Source: Colimorpha_A sp045540115
GTDB lineage: Bacteria; Bacillota; Clostridia; Oscillospirales; CAG-272
NCBI GenBank assembly: GCA_045540115.1
Contig: JAZQGR010000039.1
Location: forward strand, 1-64,000
Length of the DNA: 64,000 nucleotides
Direction: 5' to 3'
Of this stretch, positions 24,504 to 33,556 are shown piece after piece. Both the position numbers and the translations under genes were made by a program. The stretch's first letter is position 1. Every line of letters starts with the position of its first letter. Below the pieces are notes generated by a model. It did not search any database. It was not told where the DNA came from and worked only from the letters and a program-made list of their open reading frames with translations.

Positions 24504-26147
24504 TCATTTTTTCATTTCCGCTTCAAGGGCGTTTCCGATCTCGATGCGGAGAGAAGCAAACCTGTCACCGCTCACGTATTCGGTAAGAGTCGGTGTGCCT
24601 TCTTTGGTCTTGTTAACAAGCCATTCCTTGCCGAGATACTTCTCTGCAAGGTAAAAGAGCTCGATATCGTCAACACCGTCGCGCACGATCTTTGCGCGGA
24701 TAGAAGGAACCGCGCCATCGTATCCGACATCATAGCCGGGATAGAAAAGGAAGCCGCAGCCGTAGATCGTCTGACCTTCACCGTTCGTGATCTTGGTATT
24801 TACTGTATTCCATGGATTCTGCCTTGTAGCAACATCTCCGACTGCCCAAGGATCGGGGCCTTCTTTATAGCCGTAGGAATTGATCGACCAATAAAGGAAG
24901 CCTTCAATATCACGCTGATATATCTGCCAGAAAAGGAGGCGCTGATTTACGCCCTCGGTATCGATGAAGAGCTGAGCGTACGGATCGTCGGGAGAGTTAC
25001 AAACGTAGGTCCACACTCTGTCGCCGCCCGCCTTGTGGTATGCGATTCTGTCAGCGAAGCTCTTATCGGGCTTGTAGTTAAGAAACTTATCATAGGACTG
25101 ACTGTCGTCCCAAAGGCAAAGCTTGGGGCACCAGAGAGTCGTGTATTCCTCCATATCGCTCAACTGATCCTTGCCCTCGTTGAGCTGAATGTTCGTATAG
25201 AAGGGAGCACAGACATCGACCTCGGGACAAAGAGCCGAAAGATACTCCTCCCAATCGCGAAGCTCAACAAGATGCTCGGGAGTTCTCGGCTCGTCGATCG
25301 GCCAGAAAAACGCCTTCTCGAGCCACACGGAGTTTGTCTTAAGCTTTTCGTATCTTGCGAGAAGAGTTTCCTCGTCTATCGTTCCGTCCTCGTTCTCGGG
25401 GATCGTAAGCTGGAAAGCTGTGACGCGTGGATCGGACATATATTTATCCGCCTCGTCGCTGAGAATGTCGCAAGGAAGGACGAATACCGAAATATTATGC
25501 TGAAGCGCCGCCTCGTACCAATCCGCATAATCGCCGTTAAAATAGGTAACGAAGGAACGGTCCATTCCCGCGGCAGAAGCAAAGGTCTTGTCCTCGGGAA
25601 GACTGATATCCCACACGTGAACCGTTATGTTATAGGTCGCAAGAACGTTCTTATCCTTATCCTTGAGCTCGTAAACGTACTCGTAATCGCCCGCCGGAGT
25701 ATCCTTTGTTGTCGTAAATTCGATCATAAAAGGAAGCACTCTTCCCTTCTCAAGCTGAAGGCGCTTGCCGTAATACGGAATGAGAGAATCGGTATACTCT
25801 TTTCGTCCGGCGTTATGAGCTCTGTCCATAGAGTACAGCGCGGGCTTAATAAGCTCGGTTTCTCCCGATTTCATTGTAAGCGTTACGTTCTTAATAGCAG
25901 TATCGGAATAGACTGCGACCTGACAGCCCTCGATTTCGCCCTGTGTCATATAGACCTTATAATTCGTCGAAAGCTCTTTTCTCGGCACGACGTTAACAAC
26001 AGTTTTTTCAAAGCTATGGAATGCCCACGATTTAATCGTAGGCTCGGGAGTCTTTTCGCCACCCGACTTCTTACCATCCTTTCCGCACGCAAAGCAGGAA
26101 AGGAGTATAATAAGACAAAGAAATGCCGTGAAGATTCTTCTTGTCAT
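24504..26147 (-). CDS. GH123-like (DUF4091) secreted lipoprotein, copy 2
   Basis: A 547-residue paralogue with signal ending LLSCFAC. It keeps the two-domain layout and the catalytic pair in FFWPIDEPRTPEH, plus YTTLWCPKLCLWDDSQSYDK and FWQIYQRDIEGFLYWS. It belongs to the YQRDIEG subgroup (copies 1-4). It has no promoter of its own: it starts 17 nt after the acyltransferase gene with a GGAGGG site, so it is the third gene of the creatininase-acyltransferase-GH123 transcript. That makes it the only copy tied to intracellular enzymes upstream. Confidence 0.87.
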   Translation of the reverse strand: MTRRIFTAFLCLIILLSCFACGKDGKKSGGEKTPEPTIKSWAFHSFEKTVVNVVPRKELSTNYKVYMTQGEIEGCQVAVYSDTAIKNVTLTMKSGETELIKPALYSMDRAHNAGRKEYTDSLIPYYGKRLQLEKGRVLPFMIEFTTTKDTPAGDYEYVYELKDKDKNVLATYNITVHVWDISLPEDKTFASAAGMDRSFVTYFNGDYADWYEAALQHNISVFVLPCDILSDEADKYMSDPRVTAFQLTIPENEDGTIDEETLLARYEKLKTNSVWLEKAFFWPIDEPRTPEHLVELRDWEEYLSALCPEVDVCAPFYTNIQLNEGKDQLSDMEEYTTLWCPKLCLWDDSQSYDKFLNYKPDKSFADRIAYHKAGGDRVWTYVCNSPDDPYAQLFIDTEGVNQRLLFWQIYQRDIEGFLYWSINSYGYKEGPDPWAVGDVATRQNPWNTVNTKITNGEGQTIYGCGFLFYPGYDVGYDGAVPSIRAKIVRDGVDDIELFYLAEKYLGKEWLVNKTKEGTPTLTEYVSGDRFASLRIEIGNALEAEMKK

Positions 26148-26164
26148 ATATCCCTCCGGAAATA

Positions 26165-27385
26165 TTATTTCTTAAAATAACCAAAGAAGTCATATATAAA
26201 GCCGCCATTATTATAATGCGACTTCAATGCTCGCTCAAGACGGGTGTTTTCGGGAAGTGTCGTGATATCAACGTCCTCCTCGTACGGCCGCAAAAACACA
26301 AAATAGAAGGGCGATCTTCCGCCGCTCTCTATCGACACACGCAAAAAACGTCTACCGAAGCTAACGATATTTGATTCGTCACCAAGAAGCTCGCCAAGCT
26401 TGGGATCAAGCAACCAGCTTTCACAGATAAATCCGCGATAGTCCCACTCGGGAAAGTATTTTGCTACGAAGTCCTTTGTTAGAGCGAGTGTATTATCGAC
26501 CTCTTCGGGCGTCAGTGCTCCACCTGAAGGTATATGCAGGGCAATTACCTTATCGCCGTGCGAAAGTATCTTTTTCCACTCACACTTTTTCAGCTCGATC
26601 GGCTCCTTCGAGCAACGCCCGAGGAAATCGTAGGGATGACCGATATAAGCGTCCTCGGTTTCGGAGAGAACGGGCGCAAATGACTCGTTTTCGTCCTTAT
26701 ATCCTGCCGAGCCGAGAACAAAGCCGTCGCGATGGAACCTTGTTCCGTCGGCAATGGCGATCAGCTTTCCGTCACCGTTTTCAAGCACCACTGAATGAGA
26801 TCCGTAACTGCATAGCTCTATCTCAAAGCGTCCGATACGGAAAAGCGTTCCGTCGATTGCCCGCTGATTCCAATTCATCAAGTGATATCCGCATGCACCG
26901 CAGTGGCGCTTTGCAAACTCCCTGATACCCGCTTCCAGCATAGTCGTCGTTTTGAGAACGATTTCGTTCGGGATATTTCGGGCAGCCATATTCTCGTGTG
27001 AATACTCGAGCATCGAAACAGTAGCAAGTCCGGTCAGCATATCGAGAGCAAAGTCTCGTTTACCTTCTGTGGGAATCGGAGGAGTGAACGCCGCAACGTC
27101 CGCCCACACGTGCTCACGGTCAGACAGAGATGCGCCGAGCAAGGCAAGCAGCCTTGAAAGATTCTCGCGCTTTCCTATCTCGGTCGCCGCATCGCAGATA
27201 ACGTCAAGATAATTCGGAAATCCCCCATAACGCATGTGGAGCTCGCAGTAAAAATCGGGATCGGTCAGGCGCGTTCCACCGTTTTTTTCATAATCTGACA
27301 TCACACCGTCATATATTTCACGCCAGCGTTCCGGCCACCGTGTACAACCGACTGCCGACATCAGTTCGTCGATTTTCGGATACAT
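26165..27385 (-). CDS. GNAT-like acyltransferase (NAT_N/GNAT_C type)
   Basis: A 406-residue cytosolic protein. The C-terminal segment KVIALHIPSGGALTPEEVDN, then FFPEWDY-like FAKYFPEWDYRGFICESWLLDP, is shared with the C-terminal half of the amidohydrolase fusion at 59671-61356 (NVMEIHIPAGESLTPENCND, AKYYPEFEYTVFTCHSWLLD). This pairing matches the GNAT-like C-terminal domain family (PF18164, formerly DUF5596) with its N-terminal partner domain. Substrate is unknown. I chose MYPKIDEL at 27385 because it follows the creatininase stop by one nt and has GAGAGG upstream. Confidence 0.75.
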   Translation of the reverse strand: MYPKIDELMSAVGCTRWPERWREIYDGVMSDYEKNGGTRLTDPDFYCELHMRYGGFPNYLDVICDAATEIGKRENLSRLLALLGASLSDREHVWADVAAFTPPIPTEGKRDFALDMLTGLATVSMLEYSHENMAARNIPNEIVLKTTTMLEAGIREFAKRHCGACGYHLMNWNQRAIDGTLFRIGRFEIELCSYGSHSVVLENGDGKLIAIADGTRFHRDGFVLGSAGYKDENESFAPVLSETEDAYIGHPYDFLGRCSKEPIELKKCEWKKILSHGDKVIALHIPSGGALTPEEVDNTLALTKDFVAKYFPEWDYRGFICESWLLDPKLGELLGDESNIVSFGRRFLRVSIESGGRSPFYFVFLRPYEEDVDITTLPENTRLERALKSHYNNGGFIYDFFGYFKK

Positions 27386-27386
27386 T

Positions 27387-28259
27387 TTACCAGCCTCTCT
27401 GGTAATCCTCAAGCCATTTGAGAGTTTCGTTTTCTTCCTTCAGTACCTTTACCGAACGCGCAAGACGCTCTGCGGCAAGGCGGAAGCAGCATTTTGCCAT
27501 TCTCTCGTTACATCCGACAGGATCTGTACCCTCATAAGCGTTCGGGTAATCGACCTCCCAACCGCCGTCGCGAATGCGCAGGCCTGCTTGGTTAAGGAAG
27601 TCGGCCTTATGAGTTGACAGACCGCTTTCTATTCCGAGACGGTCAAGATGTACTGCATCAGGCGAGATTGCCATCATATATGCAACCTCGCCGAATCCCG
27701 CGTGACCGTCTGTGCCGCCCTCGTCAAAGAATTTTATGATATAGTCCTCATCCTCAGTTGTAAGCTCGGGGTAAATCCCGCGTCCGTTTTTCTTAAGGTT
27801 CGTAGCTATCTCATAAGGCTCGTTTGCCGTTACGGTCGCAACCGCAACGATATAATCGCGCTTCTTGTTTGCAAGCATTCTTGTAAAAAGGGAGAGAAGC
27901 GGGTAGTTTCCGCCGTGGCAGTTAAAAATTATAATCTTATGGAAGCCCGCGCGAGAGATCTGTCCGCAGAGCTGCTCAAGAAGCAGAAGCAGAGTTTCCT
28001 CAGGCAGAGTAACCGTTCCCTCGGGAACAGACGGCGCGGCTCCGCAAAGGTCTCCAAACGTAAATGTCGGGAACACACAAACGGGCTCTATCTGAGAAGC
28101 AGCGTAAGCGATCGCCTCGCCCTGAAGCGAGTCCTGACCGAGCGGCAGATGAAGGCCGTGCTTCTCAACACAGCCGATAGGCATAACGCATACCCCCTTT
28201 GACGCTTCGCGCAATTCGCAAAGATCGTTTGAGGTTCTGTACATCCAGCGAGTTTCCAT
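27387..28259 (-). CDS. Creatininase-family amidohydrolase
   Basis: A 290-residue enzyme with the metal-binding marks of the family: PIGCVEKHGLHLPLGQDS (Glu, His, Asp), FNCHGGNYPL (His), and GGTDGHAGFGEVAYMM (Glu region). Creatininase homologues cleave cyclic or linear amides, and some act in cofactor maturation (MftE, ArfB types). First gene of a three-gene transcript with the acyltransferase and GH123-like copy 2, behind a promoter with a palindrome at the start site. Amide cleavage followed by acyl transfer on an amino compound would be a consistent but unproven pairing. Confidence 0.85.
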   Translation of the reverse strand: METRWMYRTSNDLCELREASKGVCVMPIGCVEKHGLHLPLGQDSLQGEAIAYAASQIEPVCVFPTFTFGDLCGAAPSVPEGTVTLPEETLLLLLEQLCGQISRAGFHKIIIFNCHGGNYPLLSLFTRMLANKKRDYIVAVATVTANEPYEIATNLKKNGRGIYPELTTEDEDYIIKFFDEGGTDGHAGFGEVAYMMAISPDAVHLDRLGIESGLSTHKADFLNQAGLRIRDGGWEVDYPNAYEGTDPVGCNERMAKCCFRLAAERLARSVKVLKEENETLKWLEDYQRGW

Positions 28260-28283
28260 AACAAGTCTCCTTCAGGCATAAAT

Positions 28284-28298
28284 GGATCAGTCTGATCC
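28284..28298. promoter_or_regulatory. Candidate operator GGATCAGTCTGATCC
   Basis: A perfect 7-bp inverted repeat about one turn downstream of the -10 of the creatininase promoter, covering the expected start site. Confidence 0.45.
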
Positions 28299-28306
28299 GT
28301 TAATCA

Positions 28307-28335
28307 ATTATAGCATTTCAGATACCGAAAGTCAA
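28307..28335 (-). promoter_or_regulatory. Promoter of the creatininase transcript
   Basis: TTGACT (28330-28335), 17-nt spacer, TATAAT (28307-28312) on the minus strand. Confidence 0.8.
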
Positions 28336-28339
28336 CAAA

Positions 28340-28373
28340 AACCTCGGCAATTCCAGACGGAATTGCCGAGGTT
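28340..28373 (-). terminator. Terminator after GH123-like copy 3
   Basis: AACCTCGGCAATTCC/GGAATTGCCGAGGTT arms; shares GGCAATTCC with the other cassette terminators. Confidence 0.85.
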
Positions 28374-28377
28374 GGCA

Positions 28378-29985
28378 TTACTTTTTCATTGCTGCTTCGA
28401 GCGCGTTACCGATCTCGATACGGAGAGCGGCAAAGGTATCGCTGTCCGTATATGCGGTAAGAGTCGGCGTACCTTCCTTGGTCTTGTTAAGGAGCCACTC
28501 CTTGCCGAGATACTGTTCTGCAAGATAGAACATTTCGATATCGTCAACGCCGTCGCGCACGATCTTTGCGCGGATAGAAGGAACACAGTTCAGAAGCCCG
28601 ATCTGTCTGCCGGGATAGAAGAGGAATCCGCAGCCGTAGATGGTAACGTTGTTTTCGCCGGGGATGCCCGTATTAACGTTTTTCCATGGATCTTTCGTGA
28701 ACTGTCCGTAACTGTTTACTGACCAGTAGAGGAAGCCTTCTATATCGCGCTGATATATCTGCCAGAACATAAGGCGCTGATTTACGCCCTCGGTGTCGAT
28801 GAAGAGCTGAGCATAGGGATCACAGGGGGAATTACAAACGTACGTCCAGACTTTGTCGCCGTTTGCCTGAGCGTCAGCCATTCTTTCGGCAAAGGACTTT
28901 TCAGGGGTGTAATTGAGAAATTTATCGTAGGATCTGCTATCGTCCCAAAGACAGAGCTTCGGGCACCAAAGGTCAGTATATTCCGCCATATCGTCGGTCT
29001 GGTCTCTGCCTTCACCGAGCTGGATATTCGTATAATATGGAGCCATTATCTCGACCTCGGGGCAAAGGGCGGCAAGACGCTTTTCCCACGCACGAAGCTC
29101 ACTCAGGTGCTCCTTTGTTCTCGGCTCATCGAGGGGATAGAAATATGCCTTCTTCAGCCAATCGGGGTTTTTCTTCAGCTTTTCGTACATTGCAATAAGC
29201 TTTTCTTCGTTCACAATGCCACCGCTTCCGGGAAGAGGCATTCTAAAGGAAGTAATTCGCGGATCCGACAAATATTTGTCGGCTTCGTCGCTGAGGATAT
29301 CGATCGGGAGATCATAAGCGCAGATATTATGCTCAAGCAAAATATCGTACCATTCGGAATATACTCCGCCGCCGTAGTATATTCCCTCGTGAGTAAGACC
29401 TGCGGCTGTTGTGAAAGTCTTTTCCTTGGGAAGCGTGATATCCCATACGTGAACAGTTATCTCGTATGAGGCAAGAACCTTTCCCTTCTTATCTCTGAGC
29501 TCATAGGTATAAACGTACTCGCCTGCGGCGGTGTTCTCGTTTGTCTTGAACTCTATCATAAAGGGGAGAGCACGCTTTCTTTGGAGAGTCAGATTGCCGC
29601 CGTTATAAGGAACAAGAGCGTCCGTGTACTGCTTTCTGCTGATATTATGCGTACGCGACATTTCATAAACGCTCGGCTCGATATTCTCTACGTCCTCCGA
29701 GGTCCGGCAAAGAGTTACGTCCTTGATCTCGCCGTTTGCATAAGCCGCGATCTGACAGCCCTCGGTCTCGCCCTTTGCAAGATAAACCGTATATTTCGTT
29801 TTGAGTTCTCCCTTGGGAGCTATGTTGACTACCGTTTTTTCAAATCCGTGGAACGCCCAAGCCTTGACGGTCACGTTTGAGGTGGAAGGCTCCTTTTTTT
29901 CGGACTTACCGCCATCGCCGCACGCTGCGAACGGAAGCACCGTAAGGATCGCAAGAATAATCGCGAGTATCTTTTTCATAATCAT
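28378..29985 (-). CDS. GH123-like (DUF4091) secreted lipoprotein, copy 3
   Basis: A 535-residue paralogue, the shortest copy. Lipobox PFAAC; N-terminal sandwich to about residue 185; catalytic pair Asp286-Glu287 in FYPLDEPRTKEH; then DQTDDMAEYTDLWCPKLC and FWQIYQRDIEGFLYWS. The insert before the IPGENN segment is shorter than in the others. ATG at 29985 has AAGGAG five nt upstream; an ATG two codons in is an alternative. It begins 18 nt after copy 4 and shares its transcript. Confidence 0.87.
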   Translation of the reverse strand: MIMKKILAIILAILTVLPFAACGDGGKSEKKEPSTSNVTVKAWAFHGFEKTVVNIAPKGELKTKYTVYLAKGETEGCQIAAYANGEIKDVTLCRTSEDVENIEPSVYEMSRTHNISRKQYTDALVPYNGGNLTLQRKRALPFMIEFKTNENTAAGEYVYTYELRDKKGKVLASYEITVHVWDITLPKEKTFTTAAGLTHEGIYYGGGVYSEWYDILLEHNICAYDLPIDILSDEADKYLSDPRITSFRMPLPGSGGIVNEEKLIAMYEKLKKNPDWLKKAYFYPLDEPRTKEHLSELRAWEKRLAALCPEVEIMAPYYTNIQLGEGRDQTDDMAEYTDLWCPKLCLWDDSRSYDKFLNYTPEKSFAERMADAQANGDKVWTYVCNSPCDPYAQLFIDTEGVNQRLMFWQIYQRDIEGFLYWSVNSYGQFTKDPWKNVNTGIPGENNVTIYGCGFLFYPGRQIGLLNCVPSIRAKIVRDGVDDIEMFYLAEQYLGKEWLLNKTKEGTPTLTAYTDSDTFAALRIEIGNALEAAMKK

Positions 29986-30003
29986 TTTTCTCCTTGGAAA
30001 AAA

Positions 30004-31632
30004 TTACTTTTTGATTGCCGTTTCAAGGGCGTTACCGATCTCGATACGGAGAGAAGCGAATTTGTCGCCGTTAACGTACTCGGTAAGCGACGGTGTTCCC
30101 GCCTTCGCCTTTTCCATCAGCCATTCCCTGTCAAGATATTTCTCGGCAAGGTAGAAAAGCTCAATATCGTCAATGCCGTCACGGACGATCTTCGCTCTTA
30201 TTGAGGGGACGGCAAATCCGGCTCTGACGTATTTACCGGGATAGAAGAGGAAGCCGCAACCGTATATCGTCTTGCCTTCACCGTTTGTGATCTTCGTGTT
30301 TGTCGTCTCCCACGGATTAAGAGGGGTTGCGGTAACCTTTTCGCCCGGTCCCTCCTTATAGCCGTAGTAGTTCACCGACCAATAGAGGAAGCCCTCGATA
30401 TCTCTCTGATACATCTGCCAGAAAAGCAGTCGCTGGTTTACACCCTCGGTATCGATGAACATCTGCGCATAAGGATCGTCAGGAGAGTTACAAACGTAGC
30501 TCCAGACTCTGTCGCCCTTTGCCTTCTGCTCAGCGATCCTGTCGGCAAAGCTCTTTTCGGGCTTATAGTTAAGGAACTTATCGTAGGACATTTTATCGTC
30601 CCAAAGACAGAGCTTCGGGCACCAGAGATCGGTATATTCGATCATATCGTCGGTCTGATCCCTGCCCTCGCCGAGCTGGATATTCGTATAATAAGGAGCC
30701 ATTATCTCGATTTCGGGGCAAAGCTCGGAAAGCTTTTTCTCCCATTCGCGAAGCTTTGTCAGATGATCGGGCGTTCTCGGCTCGTCAAGCGGCAAAAAAT
30801 ATGCCTTTTTCAGCCAATCGGGATTGCTTTTCAGCTTGTTATATACCTTGAGGAGATCCTCCTCGATTATATTGCCGTCGGTATCTGTCGGTATTTTGAC
30901 CATGAACGAAGTGACGCGCGGATCGGACATATAGGCATCGGCGCGATCGTCAAGGATCCCGTAAGGAACGTAATAGCCGCTTATGTTATGCTCGAGCACC
31001 ATCTCGTACCACATAGCATATATTTCACTTGTATAAACGCCGTGATATGCGATCCACTCGGTACCGATATTGGCGGAGGTCGCAAAGGTCTTTTCCTTCG
31101 GCAGAACGATATCCCATACGTGAACCGTTATATTAAACGTCGCAAGCACCTTGCCGCTCTCGTTTTTAAACTCGTAAACGTATTCGTAATCGCCCGACGG
31201 GGTATTCTCGTCGGTCTTGAATTCTATCATAAAGGGGAGTACGGTTTTTTCTTCAAGGGTGATCTTGTCTCCCTTACATGGAATAAGAGAGTCGGTATAC
31301 TGTCTTTTGCCGATCTTATGAGAATGATTCATCGAATAGACCGAGACCTCAATAGCGTCATCGCCCGATTTCTCGGTGAGCGTAGTATTTTCAAGCTTCG
31401 ACTTTGAATAGAGCGCGACCTGACAGCCCTCAGTCTCGCCCTTGGCAAGATACACGGTATATTCCGTTGAAAACTCACCCTCGGGAGCGGAATTTACCAC
31501 AGTCTTTTCATAACTGTGAAACGCCCAAGCACTTACGCTATCGGTTATCTTCGGCGCAGTTTCCCCGTTATTGCAAGCGACAAGGGAAAGGAGCGCGCAA
31601 AAAGCAAGTATCAATGTCAATATCTTTTTCAT
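30004..31632 (-). CDS. GH123-like (DUF4091) secreted lipoprotein, copy 4
   Basis: A 542-residue paralogue with lipobox LVAC. Catalytic pair kept in FLPLDEPRTPDH. The barrel shows DQTDDMIEYTDLWCPKLC and FWQMYQRDIEGFLYWSVNYY. It carries a substitution at the entrance (GTEWIAYHGVYTSEIYAMWYE) unlike the other copies, which may shape the substrate cleft. It has its own consensus promoter (TTGACA-17-TATAAT) and reads on into copy 3 without a terminator. Confidence 0.87.
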   Translation of the reverse strand: MKKILTLILAFCALLSLVACNNGETAPKITDSVSAWAFHSYEKTVVNSAPEGEFSTEYTVYLAKGETEGCQVALYSKSKLENTTLTEKSGDDAIEVSVYSMNHSHKIGKRQYTDSLIPCKGDKITLEEKTVLPFMIEFKTDENTPSGDYEYVYEFKNESGKVLATFNITVHVWDIVLPKEKTFATSANIGTEWIAYHGVYTSEIYAMWYEMVLEHNISGYYVPYGILDDRADAYMSDPRVTSFMVKIPTDTDGNIIEEDLLKVYNKLKSNPDWLKKAYFLPLDEPRTPDHLTKLREWEKKLSELCPEIEIMAPYYTNIQLGEGRDQTDDMIEYTDLWCPKLCLWDDKMSYDKFLNYKPEKSFADRIAEQKAKGDRVWSYVCNSPDDPYAQMFIDTEGVNQRLLFWQMYQRDIEGFLYWSVNYYGYKEGPGEKVTATPLNPWETTNTKITNGEGKTIYGCGFLFYPGKYVRAGFAVPSIRAKIVRDGIDDIELFYLAEKYLDREWLMEKAKAGTPSLTEYVNGDKFASLRIEIGNALETAIKK

Positions 31633-31666
31633 AAGCGTGCCTTCTCTTTATCGTAATTATATAATT

Positions 31667-31695
31667 ATTATACCTTTAACTGTCCTCCGTGTCAA
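31667..31695 (-). promoter_or_regulatory. Promoter of GH123-like copies 4 and 3
   Basis: TTGACA (31690-31695), 17-nt spacer, TATAAT (31667-31672). Confidence 0.85.
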
Positions 31696-31718
31696 CCGTA
31701 TTTTCTCCCGATACAGTA

Positions 31719-31750
31719 AAACGGCAATTCCGAAAACGGAATTGCCGTTT
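31719..31750 (-). terminator. Terminator after GH123-like copy 5
   Basis: AAACGGCAATTCCG/CGGAATTGCCGTTT with loop AAAA. The 14-nt arms are identical to those after copies 6 and 7. Confidence 0.88.
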
Positions 31751-31756
31751 AAGATA

Positions 31757-33373
31757 TTACTGATTCTTGAGAGCTGCCTCAAGAGCATTACCGATTTCGA
31801 TACGGAGAGCAGCAAACTTGTCTGCGCTTACAAACTCGGTAAGAGAAGGAGTAGCCTCGTAGGTCTTTTCAAGGAGCCATTCCTTGCCGAGATACTGCTC
31901 AGCAAGATTGAATATCTCAATATCGTCACAACCGTCGCGAACGATCTTTGCGCGGATCGACGGAACCGCTCCGCCATAGCCTACGTTATATCCGGGATAG
32001 AATAAGAAGCCGCAGCCGTAAATCGTTCCCTTGTTGCTCGAGATTCCTGTGTTTACCGTTTCCCAAGGGTTCTTGAGGGTTCTGTTGTTCTCGGGACCCT
32101 CCCAACCGTAGGAGTTTACAGACCAATAGAGGAAGCCGTCAATATCTCTCTGCCAGATCTGCCAGAAGAGCAGGCGCTGATTTGCACCCAAGGTATCGAC
32201 GAACATCTGCGAATAGGGCTCGTCGGGGGCATTACATACGTAAGTCCACATTCTTTCACCCTCTGCGATCTGCTCATCCATTCTTTCGTGGAATGTCTTT
32301 TCGGGCTTGTAATCGAGGAAGCGATCGTAGGACTGACTATCATCCCAAAGACAGAGCTTGGGGCACCAGAGTCGGGTATAATCCATCATATCCTCGGTCT
32401 GGTCCTTACCCTTTCCTATCTGAATATTTGTATAGAAGGGGGCGCAGATCTCGATCTCGGGACAAAGAGCCGTAAGGACTCTTTCGTATTCGCGGAGCTG
32501 AGCGAGATGTTCCTCGGTTCTCGGCTCGTCGAGCGGATAGAAGATAGCCTTATCAAGCCAGACCTTATTTGTCTTTAGCTTGTTGTAATACTCAAGAATC
32601 TTTTCTTCGTTTATCGTTCCGTCCTCGTTCTTCGGAACGGGAACGACGAAGGAAGTCACGCGGGGATCGGACATATATGCGTCCGCCTCATCCTTTAAAA
32701 TATTGTAAGGAAGAGAATACGGACTCATATTATGCTGAAGGCAGGTCTCGTACCAATCCTTGTAAATGCCTCTTACCGCACTGACATGACCTGAATTCAG
32801 ACCGACAGCAGTCTGGAAGGTTTTTTCCTCGGGAATAACGATATCCCAGACGTGGACGGTAATATTAAAGGTTGCAAGAACTTTTTTATCGGTATCTCTG
32901 ACCTCGTAAACGTACTTATACTCGCCTGCGGGGGTGTCTTTCGTCGTCGTGAACTCGATCATAAACGGAAGAGCAACGTTAGCCGTCAGCGCAAGTCGCT
33001 TGCTGTAATAAGGAATAAGCGAGTCGGTATACTGCTGTCTTTTCTTTACGGAATGGGTTTTTTCCATAGAGAACATCGCAGGCTTTACAAGCTCGGTCTC
33101 ACCCGACTTATAGTTAAGGGTGATGTACTTGAAATCCTTGTTTGGATATACGGCGACCTGACATCCCTCAGTCTCACCCTTGGCGAGATACACGGTGTAA
33201 TCGGTCTTCAGATCATCTCCGGGATCCTTGCCCACGTTAGTTTTATCGAAGCCATGGAATGCCCACGCCTTGAGGACAAGGGGCACTTCCTTCTCTCCGC
33301 CATCCTTTTTGTTACAGGCAGCAAGAGAAAGAACCATCATAAAAGCAAGAATCAGAACTAAAAGCTTTTTCAT
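31757..33373 (-). CDS. GH123-like (DUF4091) secreted lipoprotein, copy 5
   Basis: A 538-residue paralogue (signal MKKLLVLILAFMMVLSLAAC). Catalytic pair in FYPLDEPRTEEH. It belongs to the second subgroup with copies 6 and 7: DQTEDMMDYT, HERMDEQIAEG, FWQIWQRDIDGFLYWS and C-terminal ALKNQ. One deviation is FVDTLGANQRL where all other copies have an FIDTEG motif, replacing a conserved Glu by Leu near the barrel floor. Start at 33373 has AAGGAG. Own promoter and terminator: a complete cassette. Confidence 0.87.
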   Translation of the reverse strand: MKKLLVLILAFMMVLSLAACNKKDGGEKEVPLVLKAWAFHGFDKTNVGKDPGDDLKTDYTVYLAKGETEGCQVAVYPNKDFKYITLNYKSGETELVKPAMFSMEKTHSVKKRQQYTDSLIPYYSKRLALTANVALPFMIEFTTTKDTPAGEYKYVYEVRDTDKKVLATFNITVHVWDIVIPEEKTFQTAVGLNSGHVSAVRGIYKDWYETCLQHNMSPYSLPYNILKDEADAYMSDPRVTSFVVPVPKNEDGTINEEKILEYYNKLKTNKVWLDKAIFYPLDEPRTEEHLAQLREYERVLTALCPEIEICAPFYTNIQIGKGKDQTEDMMDYTRLWCPKLCLWDDSQSYDRFLDYKPEKTFHERMDEQIAEGERMWTYVCNAPDEPYSQMFVDTLGANQRLLFWQIWQRDIDGFLYWSVNSYGWEGPENNRTLKNPWETVNTGISSNKGTIYGCGFLFYPGYNVGYGGAVPSIRAKIVRDGCDDIEIFNLAEQYLGKEWLLEKTYEATPSLTEFVSADKFAALRIEIGNALEAALKNQ

Positions 33374-33409
33374 TGGTATTTCTCCTTGTGAAGTAGATTT
33401 ACTTTTCAC

Positions 33410-33438
33410 ATTGTAACATATGTTTCTAATTTAGTCAA
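33410..33438 (-). promoter_or_regulatory. Promoter of GH123-like copy 5
   Basis: TTGACT (33433-33438), 17-nt spacer, TACAAT (33410-33415). The downstream leader starts GTGAAAAGTAAA, the same as for copy 6. Confidence 0.82.
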
Positions 33439-33518
33439 CAAAAATCATCAAATACAGAACGCATATTTTGTTAACTTTTATTAAACGAAGATCAAAAGTC
33501 TTCCTTCAATCACACAAA

Positions 33519-33550
33519 AAACGGCAATTCCGTTTTCGGAATTGCCGTTT
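33519..33550 (-). terminator. Terminator after GH123-like copy 6
   Basis: Same 14-nt arms as at 31719-31750, with loop TTTT. Confidence 0.88.
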
Positions 33551-33556
33551 AAATTA

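Noticed and set aside
24453..26180. A 575-residue open frame on the plus strand opposite GH123-like copy 2 (similar long frames opposite copies 4 to 7, for example 33542-35191).
   Set aside because: They mirror the coding strand of a gene with clear signal peptide and family motifs, and the antisense frames resemble one another only because the sense genes are paralogues.
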